A stretch of 64,000 bases of DNA, taken from positions 35,897,971 through 35,961,970 of the forward strand of contig NC_052134.2 of the NCBI RefSeq assembly GCF_016086655.4, written 5' to 3'. Numbering within the stretch: the first letter of the stretch is position 1; every line of letters begins with the position of its first letter. The translations under genes were made by a program, and so were the position numbers. Shown piece by piece: positions 27,101 to 42,100 of this stretch. Source of the DNA: Lepeophtheirus salmonis. Its lineage: Eukaryota; Arthropoda; Copepoda; Siphonostomatoida; Caligidae. The notes under the pieces are model-generated. The model was not told where the DNA came from, made no database searches, and saw only the letters and a list, made by a program, of their open reading frames with translations.

Positions 27101-30100
27101 TATTATATTGAGAATAACAAAAATCCTTTGTAAGTCTAAAAGAGATGTCATCCATTAGTATTGAATTAATGATGTGCTACATCTATCAGATAGGACAGTT
27201 GTAATTACTATATTTTTAAGGAAAAAATAAAGACAAAATAACAAAATATAAATAAATACATATATTCTGTTAAAATATGTATACGACTTTGCAATTCATT
27301 AGAAATGAAGAAGAAAATACTAGAGGGAATAATGCCTCATTTATCATAATGACATCAAGAAAAGTATCTGGTGCTTTGTAGTTTCCATATATTTATCTTT
27401 GTACTGGGTATACAGGGTAGGAAATTGAAATTAACACACTCAAATGATTTAAAATTCTAGGGATTTTAAGTGACTGACTTCAAAGTTCCAGATATTTATT
27501 GTTTCTATGAAGTATCAGCTAGCAGTAAAAAAATGTGATAAGAGTGGGAAATAGGGCATACATAGGGTCACAACTTTAATTCTTGGGAGTCATAGTCCAA
27601 TGGAATTTTCAAATGTAATTGAAAGACAGGAAGACTGCTTATAAGATAATAATGTATAATTCTCGGATGGCAATGTAATCTTCCAACATCAGGATGGAGC
27701 TCCTGTATACACAGCCAATATTACCAAAAATATCAATTTCTGGGAGGAAAGAAATTGGCCAACATAAAGGGCTAGACGCAAATCCCCTCAACTATTCATT
27801 ATGGTCATATATTGAGATTAAGTCATTTAAGAAGTGACTTAGGAATAAAGTGGTCGTGAAAGTAGCTGTAAATAGGGCATAGATTAGAACGAAGTCGGCC
27901 TACATACGCAAAACCTGCGCCGCGTTATTAGTCCCATAGCCACAGCTGATGATAGCAGAATTGAATTAGTATATACCAGATCCTTTGATATAATTTGTTA
28001 TGAATTTTTTTATAACTATTTTTGTAATATTATGTAAAAATTGTAAACGGTGTAAATTTCAAGTTTACACCTATATATGGTTCCGGGTAATTCCCATATA
28101 TTACCAGGGAAAACGGGTAACCTGCAAGTAATTACTCGGCGGTAGGTAAAATTTAAAAAAAGTATTTGAATCCTTATTTTTTGTAGGCTACCCATTTTTA
28201 CCGGGGTATTTCTCATATATGTATCACTATTGACGGCAATTTATAATCCTTCCATTTTTTTATGAATATTTACGACAGGGACAGTCTTTTCAAAGCAAAG
28301 TTTATATCACAAGAAAATGATGCCACAGAGTAATTTGAATTTGACAACAGAAATTTCGACTTCCTCATGGTGTCTACAATTTGAGATCATGTAAGTTTTT
28401 GATTGGATAGATGGCACACTTGTGGCCATTATTGTACATCAAAGAAGAGTTCAAGTAGAGATTCGTGACTCTCTGTCCATTCAACGGGGGCGTAAATAAT
28501 ATTTCTGTTTGTGCGTACTTGACAATATATATTATAAAAATTATCAATTCCAATGTATTTATTTGCTACACCTTGTTCTTCATATAGTAAAAGTGTGTAC
28601 ATTTTCCCGCCACACCCGGTATATTGTACTTCGATACAGGAATGTACCACCATTACAGTCATACCAAAAAACACATATCAGTGCATTACTCTGATTATAA
28701 TGCCATAATATATGTTTATTAGCTATCATTACTCTTATTTTTACAAGGGACTACTTTCATTGGTATATACGTAGGTGTTGTATCATCAACACAAAATACA
28801 AAAATAACTCTTGAATATTAAGGAATTATTACGCAGTATCATTCATTTTGTATTCCTCCTTTTCTTTACTATATGTAGTTACAATAGCAATTACAATAAT
28901 TATGACGTAAACTAATCCTGAATAATGTTGACAGTTCTACCTAATAGAGTTGAACTCGAATTTAAAAATTTAAACTCAAGTTTTTGAATTATGTATCGAG
29001 TAAATGTGTTCGTGTTAGGACAATCTAAAGTTTTAATCATATTTTTAATTATAAATATGTATTAGGGTGTAGTGTAATGACGAAAATAAGGAATTTGGTA
29101 TCCCTGGATATTTTGCATTTTATTCTTATAAACAAGAAAATTGAGTTTTGATTTGAAAATCTGTAAATGTTGAATAAAAGGAAATTTTGATGTTGTTTCT
29201 ATTAAGTTATCGATTTGAATCCAATTACAAGATTTTATTTTATTAACTATTATAGATGAAATACATATTTTGCAACAATACTTAACCAAGCAAGCTGCCA
29301 ATATATAAATATACTCTTTTGATACCGCATATAACGCAGATTTATTTAAACGTTTCTCTTCATTTTGACTACTCAAATCTCGTTTTTCGATAACGAATGA
29401 AAAATATATTATAACTAAATATACTTTCGTTGTTCATTTATGTAAAATAAGACACCCTATTTTATCAATTTATAAATTTGAAGTATGAAAACTGTGAATT
29501 AAACTCTTAAAAATACAACCTTTTATATATTATAAATATTATATCATATATTATTTCTCTTGTTTAGAGGAATAAAATGCAAAATAAAAAATATCCAGTC
29601 ATACGAAATTCCCAACTTTTGTCATTTCAGCACAGTCTAATACATATATATATTAATTAATTTATTATTATTAGTATTTTTTTTTGAGGGGGGGATAGGT
29701 TTTTTGAACCTTAAAAAAAAATTAAATGTTTTGGAAACACATCTAAAACAATAAATTTTTGGCAAAATTTTCAAAAATCCATAGCTATTCAAACAAAAAT
29801 TAATTTTTTTTTTGAGAAAAATTTCAAAGATCCATAGCTATTCACAGAAAATTATTTCTTTTGGAAAAAGAAAATTGAAAAATCATATTTCATATATTTA
29901 ATTTTCAAGTAAAAAGGAAAATTCTTTAATTTGGGTGGGAGGCTTCAGCTCCCTAGTGTAATATTTAACTATGCTTAACGCCTTTAACAGATAAAAAATT
30001 CTGGTTAAGACTAATACTTTGTATAAATATGAATCACGAGGTCATCGTTTCACCAATTGCTTTACAGTGCTTGGGACAATTTAAGACACTATGGAAAGAG

Positions 30101-33100
30101 TGGACATCAAAGATTTAGTCTAAAATTTATAAAATATATGTAAGACTGAAATGTTCCCAACCTTGCGTGATAAAAAGGAAGAATTCTATGAGTTCATACA
30201 TGAAATAAAAGGAAAAACTTGTTGGGTCATAAAATTAATTATCTATATTTATTATGGAATAAATTACTTATATTAAATCTTTCATTTTTTAAAAATTAAA
30301 ATCTACCGACTATTTTCAACCACTCAGATGGGCGAAAAAAAATATATATAACTCCTCTGATAATATTCATGTTCACTCTTCTCCCTCCCTAAGTCCTTTA
30401 GAACAAGGATTCTCAAACTTTTTTAAGTGATGTACCACTTGTAAAATATTTATTTAACCCAAGTACTCACTTACCAGTACACATAATTTTTTACCTTCAG
30501 TGTCAGAGGGGTTTGCGGGGTTCTACTTTGAAGGGGGTTATGTTTTTTATAATTTTTTTTTTTTTGAAAATAAGTCCAAAAATTAAAACTTGTCAAAAAT
30601 ATTTCAAAAATCCATAGCTATTCTCAGAAAAATAAATTTTGTGTAATTTTTTTTCAAAAATCCATATCTATTCTCAAAAAATACTTTCTTTTTTGGGGCA
30701 AAAAACGTAATTTATATTATTTAATTTAATTTTTATTGATTATTTATTAATTATTTTAATTTTTATAAATTACTGATTGATTTAAAATTTTATTAATTAT
30801 TTTTTATTTTAATTTTTATTAATTATTTTTTATTTTAATTTTTATTAATTATTTAAATTATTTATTTATTTTATTTTTATTAATTATTTAAATTATTTAT
30901 TTATTTCATTTTTTATAATTTCAATCATAAAATTTTTGGAGAGAAATTTAAAAATCTATATCTAGTCACACAAAATTAAATTCAATTTCAAAGATTAAAT
31001 TTTTTGAAGAAAAAAAAATTCAACATTAATTTTTTTGAAAAAAAAATTTAAATATTAATTTTTTGAAAAAAAAAAAAAATAATTCCACGATTAAATTTTC
31101 TAGTAAAAAAATTCCTTTATTTAGGGAGACTACAGCCCTTCCAGGCCACATTCTACGGACCCCCATGAGTTAAATACCACTTGCAAAATATTCTTTCAAA
31201 ATTTTAAGTGCCCCTAGAGTGCCTCAAAGTACCCCGAGGGGTACGCGTACCCCAATTAGAGAACCACTGCATTAGGAAAATCTACAAATTTTTGAGATTT
31301 AACAATTTCACATTTCACTGCCGGTATATTAAAAAAAAAATTGACGCCATAACTAGTGTTGTCTCGGTCCTTTTCAGTCCCTTCAGTCGATCCTTAAAAA
31401 AAGTAATACTGATCCCTCATGACGTTATTAAGGGTGTTCTTTTATTTATATTTAGTTATAATAGAAAAATTATATAACTAAGTAAAAATAATCGTTGTTC
31501 ATTAAATTGCATTATAATGTATCTTTTTTGACTTAATAAACCATCGACATTTTAATGAAAAATTCCCAGGACATACAGTTAATGACCGGTCCTAAGATTG
31601 GACTTGACTGGACCGAATAAATAAGGACTGGCACAACACCAATCATAACTAGTGTTGTGTCGGCCCTTATTTAGGACCGCAACCCAGTCCAGTAAGGTAC
31701 CATTCAGTCCAGTCACACTTGTTGGTACTTCAAGAATGTAAAATAGATCCCTCGTGACGTCAATGAGAGTGGTTTTTTTCCCGTTTTTTTTTTAATACTC
31801 CGTTATATAATAGTTATATAATAGAATAAATTATACAACAAAGTAACATATTTCATATATCTTATTTGGTTTCATAAAACATCAATATTCATATGAAAAT
31901 TCCAAGGAGCGACGGTTAAGGACTGGTCCCAATGACTGGAAGTCCGAAGGACCGACAAGACCTGTCTAGAGACTAGACTGATAAGGATCTCCACAACACT
32001 AATCATTACTCTGACAATTTAAAAAATGTTAGAAAGGAGAACAGATTAGGTGTCATACACTTAATTGCTTAGATTTGCTATAATCAGGAATCGGAGGAAG
32101 GAAATAAACACAGATCCTATTCAATCACAAGCTCGTCCGAAATATAACTATTTGAAAACTCGACTAAACTCGAATTCGATTGATTAAAAATATTCTACAT
32201 TTTTATTGAGTAATTCCTTATAAAAAACCTAAAAAAAGGTTGTTTTTTAAATTCTAATTGGCTCCTAGTTTTTTGACTGCCTTATTGAGTTAGTCAAATA
32301 AACTTATTCATGAAGCTTAGATTTTATTAATTGAATGATTTTTTTGATTTTTTGCATGATGCCTTTACTCTCACTCGCCTTGACTCAATACTCAATATTC
32401 ATTTACTCGAACTCGATATTTATAACTCGAATCCAACACTATTTGTTATGATTAATAATAAACATTAATGAAAAAAATTATTACTTCCAAGAACTACATA
32501 TTTTTGATAAGGAACTTGAAGGAATGTTTGTTTCTTTTATAATAAATAGTTTGTATAATATAAATTTATGTATGCAGTAGGGTTTCTCTCTCGGGATCCC
32601 GGTATTTCTCGGGATTTTACACGGGATTTATGCTATATATATATATATTCTTTTTCCAAATTTACATAACTATAATGAACATCATACAGTGGAGGAGAAC
32701 AACAGTTGACATGAACTAATGCGATATCAGCACCATTAAGAAATCTATACTTGTCTATGAGATAGCTTAAAATGTATAACTTGTTCTTAAAATAAAATAA
32801 AAAATTTACTAATCTCCAGATACTTGCCATAGCTTAAAAATGTGTTTCCCGGAATCCTGCTCAGAGATAATTTCCCGGGAAATGAGAAACCCTAGTAAAT
32901 ATGTATGTTTATAAAAGGATTCAGAAAAGGACTTAATAGTCGAAAAAGAACAAAGAAAAATGCATTTCTTATCCTTTGTTTGTTAGGGGGGCTTATTTTT
33001 CAAAGGGGGAATTGATTGTAAGTGAAAGGCGAAGGGGAATTATACCGCAAAGGGTTAAGCTTCTTTTTTCACTTGGTATGAGCATATGAAAAGTTTTTTT

Positions 33101-36100
33101 TTGTAAGATCTAAGTAGGTACGATTTGTACCTAATATCAAAGAAAGGGGGCAATTTGATATGGAGGGAAGAATTGACGAATCATTTTGTAGTGTGCTAAT
33201 GAAGTATCAATCATTGTTATTGATTAATACATTTGTAATCACGGCGTTACTTTGCTAATACAAGTGTAATATAGTGTTTTGTTTTTTTGTAAGCTGTTGA
33301 TTTTTTTTACTTTTTTTGAACTATTCAAACACGGCGTTATCTCATTAAAACAAAAATTTACACTGTTTGTCGAATACCAATTTTTCTGCTTCTTTTCTCT
33401 TAAATAGTTTTCTTAGCGCGGATTGGTTAAATGTGATTTGTTCAGGTGTGTACAGTTCCACACACTATTTTTTAATAATTATTCCATATTTGGGAAGAAT
33501 GATCTAACTACCAACTGATTTTGGGGCTTTTCCCCTGCTTATTATAGGAAAAAAGCTTGCTTAATACCTTAAAGGTAGCAACGTGAAATATATATTTTAC
33601 TTCACTATTTTCTTAAGCTACCGTGAACAATTACTATATAGAATAATAATTCTATAGTTTGGTAATTGATCATGGAATTCTAGATACATGGAAGTTTATT
33701 GACGTTATTTTGTTTTCCTTTTTTTTCCCACATGAGTAATAGATCTTTCTTCTAATATATATTTCATAGAATTACAATTCTTATTCCATAATTTTTATAA
33801 GATACTTTCTTCGTTGTTAATTCTTTGAAATTAAACATACTGAACGATATCTGCGGCAAGAAACAAGTTTTTTGTTTAAAATTTAAAAAATTAAATTTTT
33901 GTCTAAAAATAATTGTGTAAATTACCAAAAAAAAGTGAAGAAGGCCAATTTTTGCTGAAATTTGTAGTTAGACTTTTAAAAAATGTGAAGCACATTTCTT
34001 TTCCAGTGTTCAACACATTTTTTAAATTACAAGGTTCTTGGAAATATTGAAGTATTTATACTTCAAATAATATTTTAGAGAGGAATAATAAACTTTAAAT
34101 TTAAAATTGTAACAAAATATTGATTCAATCTACAAGAAAAATAAAACAACATAGGATAAACATATACACAAAATCCCATTCAATTTTTCTTCTAACATTT
34201 GTAATATTATCTCGTATGAGTCTAGAGTCCTAAAACATGTACTATGCATGCGCGAATATTTTGCCCAAAACATTTTTGTCCAACACGGGAAAAATGATTA
34301 GCTTATTTGATGATGATTCATGTTGCAAAAATATGTCATTATTATTCTTGTTACTCTTATTTTAAAAGATAAATGGTTAATTATTAACCAGGAATTGTAA
34401 TCAATAAGTCTTGATTAATTAATTCGGATGATTATAAGAATACTTCAACAGTTGGCTCGAACCACTATTACAAGCGATTTAACAAAAATCATGACAATTG
34501 CCCAATAAATCACGGCGTTACCTCTTTAACACAAAAATATACAGTTTATTTGGTTGTCTGCTACCAATGTTTGGATTGCTTGGGTCCATATTGTTTTACA
34601 AAGGGACCTGTGCTCCATGTGTAGTGTAAGTTACTCGTCTATTGTATCTTGAGAATAATTGAGTCAGACGATAGTTATTTAATGAAAACTTGATTATTGC
34701 AATTTGTGGCAATTAATTTAACATTTATTCTGTTAAAATTGGAGTATCATGAATGGAAATTATGATTACATAGTATTGCAGAATGAATATTCATAAATCA
34801 ATTTATTATTTTTTTCGGCAGATTGTTTTAGAACCGTCTTTATGAATGTCTGTTCGGTGAAAAATAAATAAACATACAAGGTTCACACTACCAGATAAAT
34901 CTGGCATTCGTTTCAATTACATTGAAAGCGCATATACGAGATACTCAAAGAATACTAATTTTTTAATCTATACGTTGAAAATAAAATTCATAATATTACA
35001 CCAGACAATATAACTACGAAAATAAAAGATAAAAATAGTAATACAATTTCAAAAATATCGATTCTCATTCAAATAAAATTCGTGCGGAAAATCATTAATC
35101 GGGCCTAAAATTACCTTAGAACGTCATATAGGCATAAATTAATGAGTATTATGATATAAAAAACCCATAAACAGCCCCAATAAATAAAGTGAGTAAAATT
35201 ACAAATTGTAATTAAAAAAATGTGAGGAAGACCAATCTTTGTAAAAATTTGTAGTTTGACATTTAAAAATGTGAAGCACAATATATTCGAGCCCCAAAGT
35301 TATTTATTTGTCCATGGTTATTAAATCTTAAGAAATTCTTCAACTATGGATTTATGAATCTGATCCACTTTCTTTTCATAATAATATCTTCCTAAATAAG
35401 ATGTAGCAATGGATAAAATGTATAACTCTTTTGCAAAGTCCATAACAATTCCCTAAACACAATAAGATCTCCATCCATTGAAAGTTTATACAATAATGCA
35501 ACATAGGTCTCCAGAGTATATACATAATATATTTCGAACTCAGGCCTCACTGAGAAGAGGATTTCTCTTGAGATTTGGATATTTATATACATACATATAC
35601 ATTAGGGTATACGTTTGGACTTTTTTTTCTTTCCAAATTGATTTCCTGTAGTGCCAGGGTATTAACTTGTTTAAAAACGGGGACAGATCACATAGTTTTT
35701 TTGGACCGGCTTTGCCCGCACAATATAGTGTTTATCTAGAAATTGGAGACAGGGAAAGAGGGAAGTTGAAATTCAATTATTCCAACCTTTTAATAATAAT
35801 GAAATAACTTTGCGAAGAGAAGCGAATGATTTATTATTGGAGCGAGGGATCTCGACTCTTTCGAGTTATTCGGAAAAGAGCACTTTTGTCACTTATGGAG
35901 AATAAAGGGATCCATTGACTTTTCTTGTAGTCATCTTTAAAACTGTTTCATAATTGTATTTAACATTAATCATGATGGCATCATTGTGTTCAGCCTTCAG
36001 GGATATCTTCCAACTACTTTCAAGATCCTCTAAAGTGCTACTTGTCCAAATAACTCGAAAGATTCCAGAACTGCATAAACTGATATTGGAACTGGAATTA

Positions 36101-39100
36101 GCAGCTTCATTACCTTATAAGAAAATTGACCCTTCGATGACGTTAACCACAAATATTTAAAGCTAAACTCGTCCACAAAATTGTCTTTCATAATAAAACA
36201 AAAATATGAATAGTTTTTTATAAATAAACTAATTTATGAGTTAGCCCCCCAAACAAAAACTCTATGGACGTCCTTTTAAATACATATCAATTTACCTTAA
36301 CAGCATTTTGTTATATATTTTTAGACGAAAAAATATCGAAATTTACCTAAGTAACCTAAGTTACCTATATTGGTAGTGGAACCAAAAAAAAAAAAAAAAT
36401 GGTACAACACAAGACTGCACAATCAATGATTATTTCTGCCGAGGAACATCAAGAAATCCCTATCTGCAAAATTTCTCTACTGTATTTTTTTTTTTTTTTT
36501 TTGCATGGTAAAGGCAATTGAAAAGATCAAAAAGAGGGCATTTTTGGCTTAAAATTCGACTTTTTCAGACGACTTGCTATTATAAAATGTAGAAATTATC
36601 GAAATACGGGGCAAATATTGTGATTTTATTATACCATAGGACATATAGGCTTAATGTTAAAACTCGGGCCAAGACAGATTTTTTTTCCACCCCATTTTGG
36701 TCTTAAGTAATTTGTTCTTCCCAATTTGGACCGATATTTCGATCCAGACCGCGATAGCAGGCCTTAAACCTAACTTAAATCCTTTTCAAATCGTGGACCG
36801 ATTTTTCGGTCTCAATCTAAGAACAAATTTTCTCCATTGTCCTAATTTATGAGTGGTACAAATATGATTTATGCCACACATTTAACTTCATATGAAATGA
36901 TTATGCCGATGTTCACAATTTTGAAGCACACATGGGGTACTCAATAGAATTGGTCAAGATCGAATTTTAAATGACACTGATTTTTTTGTAATAATGATCA
37001 AAACCGATTATTTTTAATTTCTATGAAATTGGCAATGACAATGGAAATTAAGATCTTTAAAGGACCGAATTAGTTAGTTCCACTTTTTTAAAACTAAAAA
37101 AATAAATATATATATTTACTATAATACTATACTTCAATAATAGTCTAACATTTTTGAGAAGCAATCCTGTTGTTTCAAAAGACTCTCGAGTGGTACTTTT
37201 TGTAGTTGTAAAGTGAACATGATTTTTTATTTTCGAAAGCTGATATCCAGTAATTCCAGCCAATATGTCCTTGCTATATAAGGAGTGGGATTTGTGTTTA
37301 TTTTCTTCCTTTCACTACCACTTCCAGATAATATAATAAAACGTCATGAAGCGTCTCTCCTCAGCAGCTGGATTAGTATTTATCTTTCACTTTTACGAAG
37401 AAAATTACCAAATAATCTATATGATATGGTCCGTCAACATAGAAAAAATGCAAGAATAATTTTTTTCAAAATTGAGTCTAGATTACATATTTTGTAGTTT
37501 TCAACAACCCATGATGAATCATTGTTAATTTCTATCAACAAATTATTATTCTGATTAATCCTTTGTAGGTATCGCAAATTGCATTTAGATTAGCAAAAAG
37601 ACATCTTCACAATGTAATAATTCGAATTTCATAGATTTTATTTGAAAAGGGGCATAATACCAGGGCAAATTATGTTTCACAAATCAAATTAAGTTTATGA
37701 ACCTTAGTTCACATTCTGGGGTATCTCAACTCCATCTAAAAATTTAAAACTAGCAATATACCGAAATATGTCTATAAAATAGTGAATATATGTATGACGT
37801 AAAAAAATAAAGAAAACCTTTCGATTTTTCTTTATTATTGTTCGGGATAGTTTTTGTGTTAACGCACTGCATATATAGTTTATCAGTCGTAAATACCAAC
37901 AGACGTAATAGATAAGGTATATTAAAAGATCAAAATCAAATGATATCCTCAACGTATAAATTTGACTGTCCCATTTTCGGGTTAATATTTTTAGTATTTG
38001 GTTGATGAGTAAAGAATATTATTCCTCTTGTTTTTAATTATGAAAATGTTTCTGGTGCGACAATAAAATTAAATAAAACATTATAAAATGTAACAAATTG
38101 TAACATTGTTTAGGATAAATCTAAGAAATAAGCATTTATCTAATAGAAAAAGCTTGTGTCAGAACTCTATTATCATATATCAGAGATTAATTAAAATCTT
38201 TTAAAAGTTACCATATTGAGAAAAGATTACAAAACAAAAGGTAGTTGCTTAATTAATAAATAAGCTTTTTAATTATCAAGAGGAAAATAAGGGAAAAAGT
38301 ACAAATTCAAAGTACAGCAACAACAGTCTTTATAAACAAAACTTTTTTCCCTTTCTTCTGTTGATGTCTCAAAGAAGAAAAGGAAAAACACTGTATACAT
38401 ATGTAGAGACAAGTAGTTCTTATTTATTTAGAAAGTAAATTACCCTTTTCTCTCAATGTACTCGTATACCAGATCTGATAAAAAAGAAAACATTATTTTC
38501 CAACTCCGAATTCGATTTTCATTCGATCCTTATATTTATTTATGATTATGTTTGTACAAATGTCAACAACGTTTGGATTGTTGGTTTGTTTTTGACAAGT
38601 TTGACATCTTTTGGTTGTCTCCATAATTTTCTATTTTGACAAAAAAATGGACAGAAAAAATCAATTTAGGGGAGAGTTCTTCAAAAACTTTTGAAACACA
38701 CCAAAAGATGCTCAACCTTTTTATCTGTCAAAAAAGTAAAAAAAAAAAAATAAAAAAAAATACACAATGGTAGCTCAATTCACAACGCGCACGGAAGAAA
38801 ATATTATCATGACTTCAATGCGCGTTCTCGTCTCGGTCTCCTAGAAAACCCCAATAAAGTTTCTAAGCAAAACACAAACAATAAATAATTATTAGAATGA
38901 CAAAAGAACGAGAAATAAAGTGACAATAATCAATTAAAAAAAATCTGAAGAGGCAAAAAACATATTATTTAAGGGACGATATAAATATGCATAAACAATA
39001 TAAAAGACAGCAAATAAATTATTAGCATGCAATCTAACGACTATTATCACTATATATAGAGAGAGAAGTCGGTCCACAGTACTAGTGAATGAAATATATT

Positions 39101-42100
39101 ATAAATAAAATCGTTTTGTTCAAATCATTTTTTTTTAACAAGACGGTATTTTAGGAAAAAAATACATTTTTGACATGTTTACTCGTAATAAATATAATAA
39201 CTATTAAGGAGTAAAAAATGTATCCCAATAAATCAGTACATAATTTGAGATAAATATCACTTAAAGCAGGGCTTGTGTGCAACTTGCAGTTCTTAAAAGC
39301 TTTCTATGCAGTCTTCAAAATATGATTATTATTGATCGTAGATAATAAAAGAGGTGGGCAAATGCCTTTATACTCCAAAAGAAAGTCGAGTCTTGCTCAG
39401 AAGTCGAAGTCTCCAACTCTGATAAATAAGTTGAAAATATAAGGTCATCTATATATTCCAATAGTGTCTAATGGTTCTTTGGATGAAAAGGTTGCCCCCC
39501 CCCCTGATTTCAAGGTTAATTCGTCAATCTGGAGTAAAAATTCAAGTAATTGTGCCCTATAATGGTTTTGAGATCGAACATAGAGCATTAAAGTTCTGTA
39601 TACAGATACTATTAACTTCATGTTATAATTTAACAATGTTTAATTAATTATTGCATTACACGTATGTACGTCATAGGACAGAACAGATTAATTTTGAAAG
39701 GGCCAAATGGATTGCTAAGGTAGTTTTCACATCTGTGGTATGTTAACATTGTACACGTTTACAAAGTGTTTGGTAATGGAGAAGTTATTTCTAAGTACTC
39801 GGTATTAGGCCTGTCTCGATAATAAATCAATTAATCGCGCGATATTTTTTTTTCGGCTGCAAAAAATTCCCTCCGTACGCTTCAAAGTAACTGGACATCA
39901 AAAGTTTTTAATTCGGTTTATCTACCCTCTCGAGGGATTGGTTTTTTTTTTTTGTCCCAACTGAATTCTTCATGGCAGGGCGCAGGGTTAGGCATTCAGT
40001 TGGTGATGGTTATTATTAGGTATGTTAAAGGATAATAAAATTAATTTTATTTATTATTTTTGGATGTTTTGTTAATTAATTATTTATATTTTAAATGTAT
40101 TCCAGACGTCCAGTTCCAGTGTTATTAAAAATACAAGTTCATTGATCTTCGACAGGGTTTACTTGCATTATTATGCCATTATCATTATATAAATTGAAAA
40201 TGGTGTCAAAACGGCAATATTATCGCGTATTGCAATAATTTCTGGGCAATTAATCGCAAAGAAAAATGTGTTATACCTATTCGATATATAGTAATCTTAA
40301 CAAATATTTTCGGAAAAGGAAGAAGTTATGTGAACATGACCAATTTGCTCTACAGGTTGAGAACACATCATCAGACCGTGGACCTAAATTGTATTGTTTT
40401 CAAATCTTGGATCAATATTTGGATTTCATTAACTCTATAGACCAATTTTTCTTCTCGCCAGTTATACAAAAGGTACATGTCATAAGAAACTCTTTAATCT
40501 TTGTATGACGTCATTGCAGCGATGTTCACAATTTGGAAACACATTTAACGTCATCAATATTCCATCTACTTATAAAGTCAGTCAATACCTAATTTTAAAT
40601 GAGACCGATACAGACCCAAAAATTATTTTAAGAACCGAAATAGGTCAGTCAAACAAAATGTATAATGTCCTGAAACCGGTCTAGGACATATTTCCATACC
40701 AAAACCCAACACTAGACCTTAGGAATAAATTCCCCATTGGCCCGTTACAAAATTGATCCGCTATGTTGTGTGACGTCTGTGTGATAATGTAAGAGTTCCT
40801 TTTATCAGCGTAGATTTTACAAATGTATCTAACATTTCCTTACGGTATTTGTCAAATATGTATAATTAATTATAACTAATACATATGTATGTTCATTAAT
40901 CTGAGCTAATAATCTCATTTATGAGAGGCTCCTGACTCACTATTCATTGGCCTGTGTCAGAGATGGATGTTAACTATGGCTGAGCCCTTGACAATGCACC
41001 ACAGAGCACAAGTTTGAAACCATTGGTCAACGTAGTAATATATTAGAATGAATACATATATAAATGAATACAAACAGACAAACAAACAAGACACAGAGAG
41101 GGGAGGAGAGATATCAAACCTTGATAGAGGACACACAGCCCTTTTAAAACACTTACCAATTCCTTTATTAATTATCGAAAACGCAGATTGAAAAAAGAAT
41201 AAGAAAAAAATATATTTATTATTAGATTGTTGAAGTGTGTGGTGAACGCTTCATATGTATGTCTTTTTACAATAATACGTTTGCAAAAGTTGAATAACTC
41301 TTATTACATAGGTAGGTGCACTATCCATCTTTTCATAACTTAATATGGAAAGATAAATATAACAAGATATTTATGAATTATATGAATAATACATTTCTAT
41401 GTTAATCCTTCCTTTTTAAGTACCGAACAACCTTATACATTTCTTCCTCATAGAGAGAAAGAAAGCAACGGATCTCTTGTTTATTTTGGATGATTTTCAA
41501 AATTGTAGAAAAAAATATACAAATACATAATAAAATATACAAAAAATATGACAGAACCCATTTCCCCAATTTTGCATTGAAACATTTGTTTTGTATCGAA
41601 GAAAATTCATTGTCAGTGAGTGGCATTTAATAATATGTAATGTTAAATTTGTAACATTTGTCTTGTCAACAAAAAAATGAGATCAATATATTTTTTCTCA
41701 TAATTGAGTATGAATTACATTTATTTCTTAACAAGCAAATGATTAATTCTTAATAAATATTTGTGATTGATCCTTCAAACGGTCTCTTGAAAAGTGCACT
41801 TTAAGACACCCAAAAGTCAATCTCCATAACTAATGAAACATGTTTCCGATTGGATCAAATCAAATTAAGTTTAACACAACTTAAATGCAGAGCTCTTGGT
41901 TTGAATTTAAATCTACAGGGTGGAGTTACTGATGTCATAAAGTGCATCATAATTGAATGTGACTTCATCTTGGGGACTCATAGTTGATACTTTTAATAAA
42001 ACTAATGGACACATTTCTTATAAGTCATAATAAAACTCCATCAAATGGCTTTTTAAAAAAAAGAAGACGAAACCTCCTATTATATATATTGAATGTACTT

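Noticed and set aside
28429..28674. 81-codon minus-strand frame with VANKYIGIDNFY, first thought to be piggyBac
   Set aside because: The similarity is limited to DNFY and RTNR, and part of the frame lies in a mariner-like TIR; left as part of the mariner locus.
35954..36160. 68-codon plus-strand frame (MYLTLIMMASLCSAF...)
   Set aside because: No recognisable family, no splice partners; lies deep in Homer intron 1.
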